Positions 1 to 8,533 of a DNA stretch of 64,000 nucleotides are shown here, piece after piece (position 1 is the first letter of the stretch; every line of letters begins with the position of its first letter). The stretch comes from Natronolimnohabitans sp. A-GB9 (GTDB lineage: Archaea > Halobacteriota > Halobacteria > Halobacteriales > Natrialbaceae), in assembly GCF_030848565.1 (NCBI RefSeq), contig NZ_JAVDDV010000007.1, positions 124,001 through 188,000 on the forward strand, read 5' to 3'. The translations under genes and the position numbers were made by a program. Below the pieces are notes generated by a model, which saw nothing but the letters and a program-made list of their open reading frames with translations, was not told where the DNA came from and did not search any database.

Positions 1-1
1 G

Positions 2-406
2 ACTCTCGAGTCACTGGTCGATCGCGTCAAGCGGTCGCCGAAGGCCGAGCGATCGGGTGCGATCGCGACCTTTACGGGACGAGTCCGCGCAAAAGACGAC
101 CCCGACGACGCTCGCACGGAGTTTCTCGAGTTCGAGAAGTACGAGGGCGTCGCCGACGAACGGATGGCCGCCCTCGAGACGGACCTCGAAGAGCGCGAGG
201 GCGTCCTCGAGGTCGAACTCTACCACCGGACTGGCGTCGTCGAAGACGGCGAGGATATCGTCTTCGTCGTCGTGCTCGCAGGCCACCGCGAGGAAGCGTT
301 TCGCACCGTCGAAGACGGGATCAACCGGCTGAAAGACGAAGTCCCCCTCTTCAAGAAGGAAGTGACGGTCGACGACGAGTTCTGGGTGCACGAACGGACG
401 GAATAG
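2..406 (+). CDS. moaE: Molybdopterin synthase catalytic subunit MoaE, 5'-truncated by window edge
   Basis: The frame is open from base 2 to the stop at 404-406 and begins outside the window. The first visible part reads GAIATFTGRVR, followed by an LEFEKYEGVADERM-type segment, the MoaE fold that carries sulfur from the MoaD thiocarboxylate onto precursor Z. It continues with LYHRTGVVEDGEDIV and the C-terminal LKDEVPLFKKEV block holding the conserved lysines of the active site. The role is cytoplasmic conversion of cyclic pyranopterin monophosphate to molybdopterin. Haloarchaeal MoaE is often fused to an N-terminal MobB-like GTPase, and this cannot be tested here because the start is missing. 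A later in-frame ATG at 164 would cut the fold in half and is rejected. Confidence 0.88.
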   Translation, partial: TLESLVDRVKRSPKAERSGAIATFTGRVRAKDDPDDARTEFLEFEKYEGVADERMAALETDLEEREGVLEVELYHRTGVVEDGEDIVFVVVLAGHREEAFRTVEDGINRLKDEVPLFKKEVTVDDEFWVHERTE

Positions 407-619
407 TTTTCACCCCAGACTCGTTCAAAATTCTCCAACGGTTCCAGAAACTGACTGTCTATCGGTCATGATAATCGGATCGGAGATAATAGATTAGAAT
501 CGGTTCTAAAAGGTCTCGAGCGATCTCATCGTTCTATAAACACTCAACAAAACGAGAATAAAACGTCTATTACCCCTCGAATTCCTGAACACAAACGAAC
601 TGCCCCTAACCGTCTAGCC

Positions 620-655
620 ATTATAACAGCTCCTCGCTACAAGGCGTAGCTGTCG
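620..655 (+). promoter_or_regulatory. TATA-like box and leader hairpin before the small wHTH-like gene
   Basis: An AT-rich stretch (about 480-600) precedes CATTATAAC at 620-628. Bases 628-653 form an imperfect hairpin, CAGCT-cct-CGC pairing with GCG-t-AGCTG, which ends just before the ATG at 656. The rest of 407-619 shows no gene. Confidence 0.4.
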
Positions 656-895
656 ATGAGCACGACAGCCCAACCCTCCACGGAAAGCAAGGAACGCCGC
701 CTGAAGCGCTACCTGCGTGAACGCGCAGAGGACGGAGAGCTCTACTTCAAAGGCAAGTTCATCGCGGACGACGTCGGCATGTCCCCCAAGGAGATCGGCG
801 CGCTGATGGTCAAGCTCTCGGAGTCGGCGACCGACCTCGAGATCGAGAAATGGTCGTACACGAGTGCGACCACGTGGCGCGTCGAACCGGCCTGA
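656..895 (+). CDS. Small conserved haloarchaeal protein, DUF7123-like
   Basis: The product has 79 residues. After a short polar N-terminus it is a basic helical domain (KERRLKRYLRERAEDGELYF) followed by FIADDVGMSPKEIGALMVKL and a closing SATTWRVEPA strand. The pattern resembles a winged-helix fold, with the GMSPKEIGALM helix in the recognition position, and matches my memory of the widely conserved haloarchaeal family DUF7123. No catalytic motif is visible, and a nucleic-acid-binding role is only inferred. It stands alone, with a palindromic element (942-1020) downstream. The start is the first ATG after a TATA-like box. Confidence 0.75.
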   Translation: MSTTAQPSTESKERRLKRYLRERAEDGELYFKGKFIADDVGMSPKEIGALMVKLSESATDLEIEKWSYTSATTWRVEPA

Positions 896-941
896 CCGTG
901 CTCGACAGCGGTACGATCCGCTATCCGTCGGAACGCCGCTG

Positions 942-1020
942 ATACTGCCGGACAGAACGATTGTGAGAATTCGCCGCTTCCGTCCGGGAATTCTCTTCAG
1001 TGACTTCTGTCCGGCGGTAT
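942..1020. repeat. Palindromic intergenic element, type P5
   Basis: The 79 bp have 15-bp terminal inverted repeats: ATACTGCCGGACAGA at 942-956 and TCTGTCCGGCGGTAT at 1006-1020, with one mismatch. An inner pair TGAGAATTC / GGAATTCTC lies between them. The ends match other elements of this window (50985, 13096, 44772). The remaining non-coding DNA from 1021 to 1200 shows no gene. Confidence 0.75.
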
Positions 1021-1204
1021 GACCACCAGTTCGACGTGACTCGTTTCGAACCACGCTCTGCGTGTCGGCGCGTCGTCGACGCCACCCGACACGTCCCCCT
1101 GAAATGGCCCCCGTTCGTTCTGTCGGACGGTATCGCTCGTCCGCTCCGACGTTCTGTCTCCCGTTTCCGACCCTCGAGAACGGCGAGTTCGCCGACGACA
1201 GGCG

Positions 1205-1212
1205 TTTTATAT
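1205..1212 (+). promoter_or_regulatory. TATA box of the M50 protease gene
   Basis: TTTTATAT lies 24-31 bp before the ATG at 1236. This spacing implies a leaderless transcript and supports ATG 1236 over GTG 1233. Confidence 0.6.
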
Positions 1213-1235
1213 CGTGCAGTCCTGAGTAATCAGTG

Positions 1236-2393
1236 ATGGACGACGTCGAATCGTCCGGGGTCGGCTCCTCGCAACCGGGCGAACCGTCGCTACGGGATGG
1301 CCCGTCACTCGAACGCATCGAGTCGGTCTTTCGTGTCTACGAGATGCAGGCCGAAGACGACCAGCTGATTTACTACGGCGATCCGCGTGTCCACCCCGAA
1401 CGGGCGATGGAGGAGCTCTGGCCCGCGTTTCGGGAGGCGGGCTACGAGCCGCAACTGACGACACGATACGGGGAGTACGTCATCGTCGCCGAACCGATCG
1501 GTATCGGCGTCGACGGAATTCCGTGGACGAACGTCACGCTCCTGTTGGCGACGGTCGTCTCGACGCTGTTTGCCGGCGCCATGTGGTATCACATCGATCC
1601 GATCGCCAACCCGACCGAGATCTGGCGCGCCTGGCCGTTCACCGTCGCGATTCTCGGCGTGCTCGGCGTCCACGAGATGGGCCACTACGTGATGAGTCGG
1701 TACCACAACGTCGACGCCTCGCTCCCGTATTTCATCCCGGTGCCGACGCTCATCGGGACGATGGGTGCGGTGATCAAACTGAAAGGCCGGATGCCCGACC
1801 GCAAGGCCCTGTTCGACATCGGGGTCGCCGGCCCGCTGGCCGGACTCGTCGCGACGGTCGTCGTCGCCGTCATCGGCCTCCATCTACCGCCCGTCACTGC
1901 GCCGCAGTCGGTCGTCCAGGACCCCGACGCGATCCAGCTCCAGCTCGGCTATCCCCCGCTGCTGGAGTTGCTGGCGACGGCGTTCGACCAGCCACTGTAC
2001 CGGGACGATCCGGCGACAGCCGTCAATCCGGTCGTCATCGGCGCCTGGGTCGGGATGTTCGTAACGTTCCTCAACCTGATCCCCGTCGGCCAGCTCGACG
2101 GCGGCCACATCCTCCGGGCGATGACCGGCGAGTTCCACGAGACGATCGCCGCGCTCGTTCCCGGCGCGCTGTTCCTCCTGGCCGGCTACCTCTACTACGT
2201 CGCCGACTACGGCGGCCAGGCGGTGTTCGTCTGGGTTTTCTGGGGGTTCCTGACGGCCGTCCTCGCGGCGGCCGGCGCTGCGAGACCGGTCACCGACGAG
2301 CGGCTGGGAACGGGCCGTCTCGTCATCGGTCTCGTCACCTTCGGCCTGGGGCTGCTCTGTTTCATGCCCGTGCCGCTCGAGCTCGTCCAGTGA
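1236..2393 (+). CDS. Site-2-protease-type zinc metalloprotease (M50), membrane
   Basis: This 385-residue integral membrane protein has the HEMGH zinc-binding motif at residues 146-150. The second S2P signature, NLIPVGQLDGGH, has its metal-ligand Asp at about residue 288. About six hydrophobic segments surround these motifs, and an acidic soluble N-terminal part of about 90 residues precedes them. Members cleave substrate helices inside the membrane, typically to release anti-sigma-type or membrane-tethered regulators. The archaeal targets are unknown. The gene is single and converges on thiL. A GTG three bases upstream is possible, but the TATA spacing favours ATG 1236. Confidence 0.88.
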   Translation: MDDVESSGVGSSQPGEPSLRDGPSLERIESVFRVYEMQAEDDQLIYYGDPRVHPERAMEELWPAFREAGYEPQLTTRYGEYVIVAEPIGIGVDGIPWTNVTLLLATVVSTLFAGAMWYHIDPIANPTEIWRAWPFTVAILGVLGVHEMGHYVMSRYHNVDASLPYFIPVPTLIGTMGAVIKLKGRMPDRKALFDIGVAGPLAGLVATVVVAVIGLHLPPVTAPQSVVQDPDAIQLQLGYPPLLELLATAFDQPLYRDDPATAVNPVVIGAWVGMFVTFLNLIPVGQLDGGHILRAMTGEFHETIAALVPGALFLLAGYLYYVADYGGQAVFVWVFWGFLTAVLAAAGAARPVTDERLGTGRLVIGLVTFGLGLLCFMPVPLELVQ

Positions 2394-2426
2394 CCGAGTG
2401 ATCGCGGTCGGCGTCCCGCGTCCGTA

Positions 2427-3335
2427 TCAGGCGCCGTGCGTATACCCACGATCCGGCAACGTCTCGCCGTCGATCGTGATCCCCGCGTCGGTGTCCTCGA
2501 CCGTTCCGAGCACCGAGATCTCGACGTCCGTCGCCGAGCGAGCGTCCTCGAGGGCCGCCTCGGGGAGCGTCGCGACGAGTTCGAAATCCTCGCCGAACGT
2601 CGTCGCACGCTCGAGTGCCGTGTCGGTATCGTCGATGACGTCACACAGCGCGTCGGCGACCGGGATCGAATCGGATTCGATCGCGAATCCACAGTCGCTT
2701 GCGGCCGCGAGCTGGTGGAGCGAGCGGGCGAGCCCATCGCTCGAGTCCATCATCGCCGTGGCATGCGGGGAAAGCCCCAGGCCGGCTTCGATCCGCGGTT
2801 CGAACCGGAAGAGTTCGTTTGCACTCTCGAGTGTGTCGGCGTCGGTCTCCTCGCCCTGTGTGGCGCGTTCGAACTGCTCGAGGGCGGCCGCGCTCCGGCC
2901 CAGCGCACCGGTCACACAGACCAGATCGCCGGGGTTGGCACCGCTTCGTAAGACGGGCGCGTCGGTCCGGCCGACCGCCGTCGTCGCAACGGTAAACTCC
3001 TCGTGGCCGTCGAGATCACCGCCGACGTACTTCGCACCGACGTGCTCGCAGACGTCGCGTGCGCCTCGAACGAACGCCAGCAGCTCCTCGCCGTCGAATT
3101 CGGGGGCGGCGTAGGCCGCGACCGCGGCCGTGGCTTCGGCACCCATCGCTGCGACGTCCGAGAGCGAGGCACCGACCGCCCGCCACCCCGCCGTATACCG
3201 CGTCGTCCCCGTTGGAAAGTCCGTCCGCTCGTGGAGCATGTCCGTCGTGATCACGAGCCCGTCGACGACAGCGGCGTCGTCACCGACGGGATCGAGTTCG
3301 TCCTCCAGCAGCGCCAGGGCGGCGCGTTCGTCCAT
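2427..3335 (-). CDS. thiL: Thiamine-monophosphate kinase ThiL
   Basis: ThiL phosphorylates thiamine monophosphate to the active cofactor thiamine pyrophosphate in the cytoplasm. The 302-residue product shows the family Mg-ATP site DPVGDDAAV near residue 15, then LVITTDMLHERTDF and GWRAVGASLSDVAAMGA, which are typical of the PurM/ThiL fold. A second nucleotide-contacting run, MMDSSDGLARSLHQLA, comes later. An upstream extension to 3620 is open but antisense to rps19e, so ATG 3335 is chosen. The start is 109 bp from the divergent S19e gene. Read on this strand, the stop is TGA followed by TACGGAC, the same stop-fused motif seen at the palindromic elements. Confidence 0.92.
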   Translation of the reverse strand: MDERAALALLEDELDPVGDDAAVVDGLVITTDMLHERTDFPTGTTRYTAGWRAVGASLSDVAAMGAEATAAVAAYAAPEFDGEELLAFVRGARDVCEHVGAKYVGGDLDGHEEFTVATTAVGRTDAPVLRSGANPGDLVCVTGALGRSAAALEQFERATQGEETDADTLESANELFRFEPRIEAGLGLSPHATAMMDSSDGLARSLHQLAAASDCGFAIESDSIPVADALCDVIDDTDTALERATTFGEDFELVATLPEAALEDARSATDVEISVLGTVEDTDAGITIDGETLPDRGYTHGA

Positions 3336-3444
3336 AGATGGCCGTTTCGAGTCCAGGACGAAAAGCGGCCCGAACCGGTCGCCACGCGCTCGCTGTACGA
3401 GAGATACGATGCTCTTAAATGCCGCCGACGGGAACCACACGCCA

Positions 3445-3900
3445 ATGGCTACGATGTACGACGTTCCGGCGGACGACCTCATCGAGGCGCTCGCCGACGA
3501 ACTCGAGGACCGACTCGACGAACCCGAGTGGAGCGAATTCGCCAAGACTGGCGTCGACCGCGAACTGCCGCCCGAACAGGAGGACTTCTGGGCGACCCGC
3601 GCTGCGAGCCTGCTGCGCAAGGTCGCCGACCGCGGCCCCGTCGGCGTCGAGCGACTCTCGACGGAGTACGGCGGCGCGAAAGGTGGCTCGAACCGCTACC
3701 GCGTTGCCCCCGACCGACGCGCCGACGGCTCGAAGAACCTCATCCGAACGATCCTCCAGCAACTCGAAGAGGAAGACCTCGTCGAGACCGCCGAGGGTGA
3801 GGGCCGACGCATCACGGCAGAGGGTCAGAGCCTGCTCGACGACACCGCCGGTGAGGTCCTCGAGGAACTCGACCGTCCGGAACTCGAGCGCTACGCGTAG
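3445..3900 (+). CDS. rps19e: 30S ribosomal protein S19e
   Basis: S19e is a small-subunit protein found only in archaea and eukaryotes and is needed for 40S/30S head maturation. The 151-residue sequence has the family block FWATRAASLLRKVADRGPVG, then VERLSTEYGGAKGGSNRYRV, and ends in a winged-helix-like part (NLIRTILQQLEEEDLVET). It heads a cluster with a PDCD5-like protein and a PP-loop ATPase, an order that recurs in archaea. The start ATG 3445 follows CTTAAAT about 30 bp upstream. ATG 3454 is a possible alternative. Confidence 0.95.
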   Translation: MATMYDVPADDLIEALADELEDRLDEPEWSEFAKTGVDRELPPEQEDFWATRAASLLRKVADRGPVGVERLSTEYGGAKGGSNRYRVAPDRRADGSKNLIRTILQQLEEEDLVETAEGEGRRITAEGQSLLDDTAGEVLEELDRPELERYA

Positions 3901-4007
3901 AGACGAGTATTGTCCTGTTTTCACGCCGAAGCAACCCCCGAGCACCGCCAGTAGCGACGCGGTCCGTAATCATTTTCCGCCGCGCGAACTAACACGGTCG
4001 TATAGCT

Positions 4008-4355
4008 ATGAGTGGCGCACCTGACGAAGAGAAACTCGAGGAGCTACGACAACAAAAGATGGAAGAACTTCAGGAGCGCGCCGAGGGCCAGGGCGGCGAC
4101 GCCCAGGAGGCGGCCCAGCAGCAGGCCGAGGCCCAGAAGAACGCGCTCTTGCGCCAGCACCTGACCGACGACGCGCGCAAACGGCTCAACACCGTCAAGA
4201 TGAGCAAACCACAGTTCGGCGAACAGGTCGAACGGCAGGTCGTCACGCTTGCCCGCAGCGGACGCATTCAGGGGAAGATCGACGACGAGAAGATGAAACA
4301 GCTCCTCCAGGAGCTAAAGCCCGACTCCAAGAGCTTCGACATCAAGCGGCGCTGA
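4008..4355 (+). CDS. PDCD5/TFAR19-family DNA-binding protein
   Basis: This 115-residue protein belongs to the archaeal PDCD5 family. A Gln/Glu-rich helical N-terminus ([17 protein letters not shown]) is followed by the conserved three-helix core with [14 protein letters not shown] and a C-terminal [13 protein letters not shown] tail. The family is annotated as DNA-binding, and structures show a compact bundle, but the archaeal role is unclear. It follows rps19e by about 107 bp. It overlaps the next gene by one base (TGATG), which indicates translational coupling. Confidence 0.92.
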   Translation: MSGAPDEEKLEELRQQKMEELQERAEGQGGDAQEAAQQQAEAQKNALLRQHLTDDARKRLNTVKMSKPQFGEQVERQVVTLARSGRIQGKIDDEKMKQLLQELKPDSKSFDIKRR

Positions 4356-4951
4356 TGGAGGTCGGAGTGCTCTACAGCGGCGGCAAGGACTCGACGCTGG
4401 CGGCCCTTCTCCTCGAGGAGTTTTACGACGTCACGCTGGTGACCGGCCACTTCGGGATCAGTGACGACTGGAAACACGCCCGCGAGACCGCCGACGCGAT
4501 CGGGTTCGCGTTCGAACGGCTCGAGCTCGATCCGGACGTCGCTCACGAGGCCGCCGATCGGATCAAGGAAGACGGCTTCCCGCGAAACGGAATTCAGCAG
4601 GTCCACCAGCACGCCCTCGAGGAACTCGCCGCGACGGAGTACGACGCAGTCGCCGACGGTACCCGCCGCGACGACCGCGTGCCGACGGTCTCCCGAGCCC
4701 AAGCGCAGAGCTTGGAGGACCGCCACGGCGTCGACTACATCGCGCCGCTGTCCGGGTTCGGCCGGACCGCCGTCGATCGGCTGGTAGCGTCGCGACTCGA
4801 GGTGACCGTCGGCCCAAGCGAGGAGATCGATCGAGCCGACTACGAGGCCGAACTCCGGACGCTCATCGCCGAGACGGACGGATCAGAGGTTATCGCCGAT
4901 ATCTTCCCGGATCACACGCAGACGTACGTGACCGGCGTCCATCGGGACTGA
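4355..4951 (+). CDS. PP-loop (N-type ATP pyrophosphatase) family protein
   Basis: The 198-residue cytoplasmic protein opens with the PP-loop VLYSGGKDST at residues 5-14. This motif binds ATP and adenylates a substrate in tRNA thiolases, diphthamide ligase and related enzymes. A second conserved stretch, VADGTRRDDRVPTV, and an acidic C-terminus follow. No extra RNA-binding or zinc domain is visible, so the substrate cannot be named. Its place after rps19e and the PDCD5-like gene suggests a translation-linked modification, which is inference from context. It starts inside the stop of the preceding gene. Confidence 0.8.
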   Translation: MEVGVLYSGGKDSTLAALLLEEFYDVTLVTGHFGISDDWKHARETADAIGFAFERLELDPDVAHEAADRIKEDGFPRNGIQQVHQHALEELAATEYDAVADGTRRDDRVPTVSRAQAQSLEDRHGVDYIAPLSGFGRTAVDRLVASRLEVTVGPSEEIDRADYEAELRTLIAETDGSEVIADIFPDHTQTYVTGVHRD

Positions 4952-5126
4952 CTCAGCACTCGAGACTCACAACTCGAGATCAAGTCGCGTTCCGGCACGC
5001 GGATCGCTATCCCGGTCGAAACGATACGCGTTCGGCCGCTCGTTTTCCCACCCAGTCCGAATCGAAAAGCGGTGGGTCCGTCGCCGAATAACAGGATAGA
5101 AGTTCGCCGTACCCGAACCCATTGTC

Positions 5127-6425
5127 ATGTACGACCGGATCAAGGGCTTTCGTGACTTCTATCCCGGCGAGATGGCCGCCAGGCGGGAGACGATCGATAC
5201 CGTCGAGGAGACCGCTCGCCGGTATGGCTTCCGAGAGATCGACACGCCCGCACTCGAGCGGGCGGAGATGTGGACCGACAAAAGCGGTGACGACATCGTC
5301 GAGGAGCTATACGCCTTCGAAGACCAGGGCGGACGCCACGTCACGCTGACGCCGGAACTGACCCCGACCGTCGCGCGGATGGTCGTCGCGAAACAACAGG
5401 AGCTGTCGAAGCCGATCAAGTGGTTCTCGACGCGTCCGTTCTGGCGCTACGAGCAGGTCCAGCAGGGCCGCCAGCGGGAGTTCTACCAGACCAACGTCGA
5501 CATCTTCGGTTCGTCGGAACCAGAGGCCGACGCCGAGATCCTCGCGTGGGCCGCCGACGCCCTGACGGGACTGGGTCTGACCGGCGATCACTTCGAGTTC
5601 CAGATCTCCCACCGGGATATCCTCGGCGGCATCTTCGAGAGTTTCGACGCCGATGTAGACGTCGACGACGCGATCCGCGCGGTCGACAAGTCGGACAAGA
5701 TCTCGACCGCGGAGTACCACGATCTGCTCGTCGACGCCGGCCTCGACTACGATCAGGCCGCCGAGGTCGACGATCTCGTCGCCGGCGGCGACTTAGCGGC
5801 CGTCAAGGCCTTCGCCGAGACCGACCGCGTCGACGCGGCCATCGAGAACCTCCAGGCCGTGCTCTCGGCCGCGGAGGACTTCGGGGCCCGGGAGTACTGT
5901 ACGATCTCGCTCGAGACGGCCCGCGGACTCGACTACTACACGGGCGTCGTCTTCGAGTGTTTCGACTCGACCGGCGAGGTCTCGCGGTCGATCTTCGGCG
6001 GCGGTCGCTACGACGACCTCATCGAAGACTTCGGCGGCCAGCCGACGCCCGCGGTCGGCGTCGCGCCGGGTCACGCGACGCTTTCCCTGCTCTGTCAGCG
6101 TGCCGGCGTCTGGCCCGAGGAAGCGGTCACGACCGACTACTACGTGCTCCAGATTGGTGACACGCGGACCGAAGCGGCACGGATCTCCCGCGAGCTGCGC
6201 GAGCGCGGCCACGTCGTCGAGACCGACGTCGCCGGCCGTTCGTTCGGCTCGCAACTGAACTACGCCGACTCGATCAACGCCGAGACGGTCGTCATCGTCG
6301 GCGAACAGGACTTAGAGAACGACGAGGTCACGATCAAGGACATGGAATCGGGTGATCAGACGCAGGTGCCAGTCGATTCGTTCCCCGGGGACCTCGAGCG
6401 GCCGACGTACGACGACGTCGTGTAG
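5127..6425 (+). CDS. hisS: Histidyl-tRNA synthetase
   Basis: This class II synthetase charges tRNA-His. The 432 residues contain motif 1 (IKGFRDFYPGEM), motif 2 (RPFWRYEQVQQGRQREF), the histidine-specific blocks ARGLDYYTGVVFE and GGGRYDDLIEDFGG, and a C-terminal anticodon-binding domain from about residue 340. The full active-site set and the length argue for HisS rather than the shorter regulatory paralogue HisZ. It appears monocistronic. The 175 bp upstream (4952-5126) show nothing else recognisable. Confidence 0.95.
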   Translation: MYDRIKGFRDFYPGEMAARRETIDTVEETARRYGFREIDTPALERAEMWTDKSGDDIVEELYAFEDQGGRHVTLTPELTPTVARMVVAKQQELSKPIKWFSTRPFWRYEQVQQGRQREFYQTNVDIFGSSEPEADAEILAWAADALTGLGLTGDHFEFQISHRDILGGIFESFDADVDVDDAIRAVDKSDKISTAEYHDLLVDAGLDYDQAAEVDDLVAGGDLAAVKAFAETDRVDAAIENLQAVLSAAEDFGAREYCTISLETARGLDYYTGVVFECFDSTGEVSRSIFGGGRYDDLIEDFGGQPTPAVGVAPGHATLSLLCQRAGVWPEEAVTTDYYVLQIGDTRTEAARISRELRERGHVVETDVAGRSFGSQLNYADSINAETVVIVGEQDLENDEVTIKDMESGDQTQVPVDSFPGDLERPTYDDVV

Positions 6426-6517
6426 GAGTCTCGATCGAGTACCGGCTCCAGGATTGACACCGGCGAGACACCGCAGCAGGGCCACGCTTTAACTACGGCG
6501 TCGGTGTACGACGCTCG

Positions 6518-8023
6518 ATGGCCGATGCAGACGCCGACAGCCGTCCGAACGTCCTGTTCGTGTTGACCGACCAGGAGCGATACGACTGCAGTGCACCCGA
6601 GGGACCGCCGGTCGAGACCGAGACGATGGATCGCCTCTCGAGCGAGGGACTGCGATTTTCGCACGCGTTCACGCCGATCAGCATCTGTACGAGCGCCCGC
6701 GCGTCGCTGCTGACCGGGCGCTATCCACACGGCAACGGAATGCTCAACAACAGCCACGAGGCCGACGCGATCCGTCCGAATCTGCCGTCCGAGCTCCCTA
6801 CGTTCTCGGAGCTGCTTTCCGAGAGCGGATACGAACTCAGCTACACTGGCAAGTGGCACGTCGGCCGCGACCAGACGCCCGAGGAGTTCGGCTTCTCGTA
6901 TCTCGGCGGCAGCGACAAACACCACGACGACATCGATCGGGCGTTTCGCGAGTACCGCGAGGAACGGGGTGTCCCCGTCGGCGAGGTCGAGTTCGAGGAG
7001 GAACTCTACACCGGCGACGACCCTCGCAATACCGGCGAAGGGACGTTCGTCGCCGCGAAAACGCCGGTCGACGTCGACGATACCCGCGCGTACTTCCTCG
7101 CCGAGCGGACGATCGACGCGATCGAGGCCCACGCGGCGGACGGCCGCGACGGGCCGTTTTTCCACCGGGCGGACTTCTACGGCCCACACCACCCCTACGT
7201 CGTGCCCGAGCCCTACGCCTCGATGTACGATCCCGAGGCGATCGATCTCCCCGCGAGCTACGCCGAAACGTACGCCGGGAAACCGCGAGTACAGGAGAAC
7301 TACCTCGCGTACCGCGGCGCCGACGGCCTCGAGCGCGACCACTGGGCCGAAGCCATCGCGAAGTACTGGGGGTTCGTCACGATGATCGACGACCAACTCG
7401 AGCGGATCCTCACGGCACTCGAGGAGCACGGCCTCGCCGAGGAGACCGCCGTCGTCCACGCTTCCGACCACGGCGACTTCATCGGCGGCCACCGCCAGTT
7501 CAACAAGGGACCGCTGATGTACGACGATACCTATCGCATCCCGTTGCAGGTGCGCTGGCCCGGCGTCACCGAACCGGGATCGGTCTGTGACGTGCCCGTC
7601 CACCTCCACGATCTGGCTGCGACGTTTCTCGAGTGGGGTGGCGTCGACGTTCCCGAACGCTTCGACGCGCGGAGTCTCGTATCGTTGCTCGAGGTCAGCC
7701 GAGATGCCGCGGACGGAACCGTCGGCGCGGACGACGTCCCCGAGTGGCCCGACTCCGTCTTCGCTCAGTACCACGGCGACGAGTTCGGTCTCTACACCCA
7801 GCGGATGGTCCGCACCAAGCGGTACAAGTACGTCTACAACGGGCCGGACATCGACGAACTGTACGACCTCGAGGCCGATCCCGACGAACTCCAGAACCTG
7901 ATCGACCATCCCGGCTACGAGGACGTCCGCCGAGAGCTGCGCGAGCGGCTGATCGAGTGGATGGACGAAACCGACGATCCAAACCGTGGCTGGGTGCCTA
8001 ACGTCCTCAGAAACGCGTCCTGA
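6518..8023 (+). CDS. Sulfatase (alkaline-phosphatase superfamily)
   Basis: Sulfatases hydrolyse sulfate esters using a formylglycine made from an active-site Cys or Ser. The 501 residues begin with the metal-binding VLFVLTDQERYD (Asp18). The modification motif is C57-T-S-A-R61 followed by ASLLTGRYPHGN, where position 3 is Ser instead of the usual Pro or Ala. HASDHGDFIGGH near residue 317 supplies further metal ligands, and the C-terminal KRYKYVYNG/LYDLEADPDE pattern is typical. No signal peptide is seen, so it is probably cytoplasmic. The substrate is unknown, with sulfated glycans or glycolipids as candidates. No sulfatase-maturation gene is nearby. Confidence 0.88.
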   Translation: MADADADSRPNVLFVLTDQERYDCSAPEGPPVETETMDRLSSEGLRFSHAFTPISICTSARASLLTGRYPHGNGMLNNSHEADAIRPNLPSELPTFSELLSESGYELSYTGKWHVGRDQTPEEFGFSYLGGSDKHHDDIDRAFREYREERGVPVGEVEFEEELYTGDDPRNTGEGTFVAAKTPVDVDDTRAYFLAERTIDAIEAHAADGRDGPFFHRADFYGPHHPYVVPEPYASMYDPEAIDLPASYAETYAGKPRVQENYLAYRGADGLERDHWAEAIAKYWGFVTMIDDQLERILTALEEHGLAEETAVVHASDHGDFIGGHRQFNKGPLMYDDTYRIPLQVRWPGVTEPGSVCDVPVHLHDLAATFLEWGGVDVPERFDARSLVSLLEVSRDAADGTVGADDVPEWPDSVFAQYHGDEFGLYTQRMVRTKRYKYVYNGPDIDELYDLEADPDELQNLIDHPGYEDVRRELRERLIEWMDETDDPNRGWVPNVLRNAS

Positions 8024-8041
8024 TGCGCTGTCAATACTGCA

Positions 8042-8533
8042 TCAATCGACGATGACCCGTTCCCGCTCGAAGCGACCGTCGGTTCCGGAGCCGTCCCCAG
8101 CACCGCTACCATCGTCGTCCACTCGCCACCGCCAGGAGCCGATCTCGAGTGGCTCGAGCGAGACGATCAGATACGACCGATCCGGCCAGGTAGCCCGTGC
8201 GGCGTCGGTCTCGCTGGGTCGTGGCGGTCCCTGCGGGTGGGAGTGATAGAAGCCGACGATCTCTTCACCGCGATCCTCGAGGCGTTCGAAGATCGCGAGC
8301 TGTTCCTCGGGATCGATTCGGTACCGCGTCCGGAGCCGCTCGGCGACGTTTTCGGCCGGATACTGCGAACGAACGCGGCTTCGCCCCTCGGCGTCGTACG
8401 TGCCGCCGAAGACTCCACAGATCTCCTCCGGATGCCCGTCACGGGCGCGCTCGAGGATCTCGTCGCGAATCTCGGCCGGGACGACGAGTTCGGTCCTCCC
8501 ATCGGTGTCGGTCGGCACGGGTTCGTCGGTCAC
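8042..8533 (-). CDS. JAMM/MPN+ metalloprotease, desampylase-like
   Basis: The 163-residue protein has the JAMM zinc motif GFYHSHPQGPPRPSETD, that is H-S-H, seven residues, then S-x-x-D. The upstream EEICGVFGG carries the catalytic Glu. Related haloarchaeal HvJAMM1 removes ubiquitin-like SAMP proteins from targets and from linear fusions, so this is a likely desampylase. The chosen start is GTG at 8533. It overlaps the stop of the upstream gene as GTGA, and the region before it is antisense-like and Arg-rich. The C-terminus has a low-complexity DDDGSGAGDGSG linker. Confidence 0.85.
   Translation of the reverse strand: MTDEPVPTDTDGRTELVVPAEIRDEILERARDGHPEEICGVFGGTYDAEGRSRVRSQYPAENVAERLRTRYRIDPEEQLAIFERLEDRGEEIVGFYHSHPQGPPRPSETDAARATWPDRSYLIVSLEPLEIGSWRWRVDDDGSGAGDGSGTDGRFERERVIVD

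Noticed and set aside
1523-2401. Long Arg-rich frame across the M50 protease gene
   Set aside because: A shadow in another frame of a high-GC gene. Composition is R/P/A-rich, unlike the acidic real proteins.
6356-7909. 517-codon minus-strand frame opposite the sulfatase
   Set aside because: Antisense shadow. The plus-strand sulfatase has clear family motifs and spans the same DNA.
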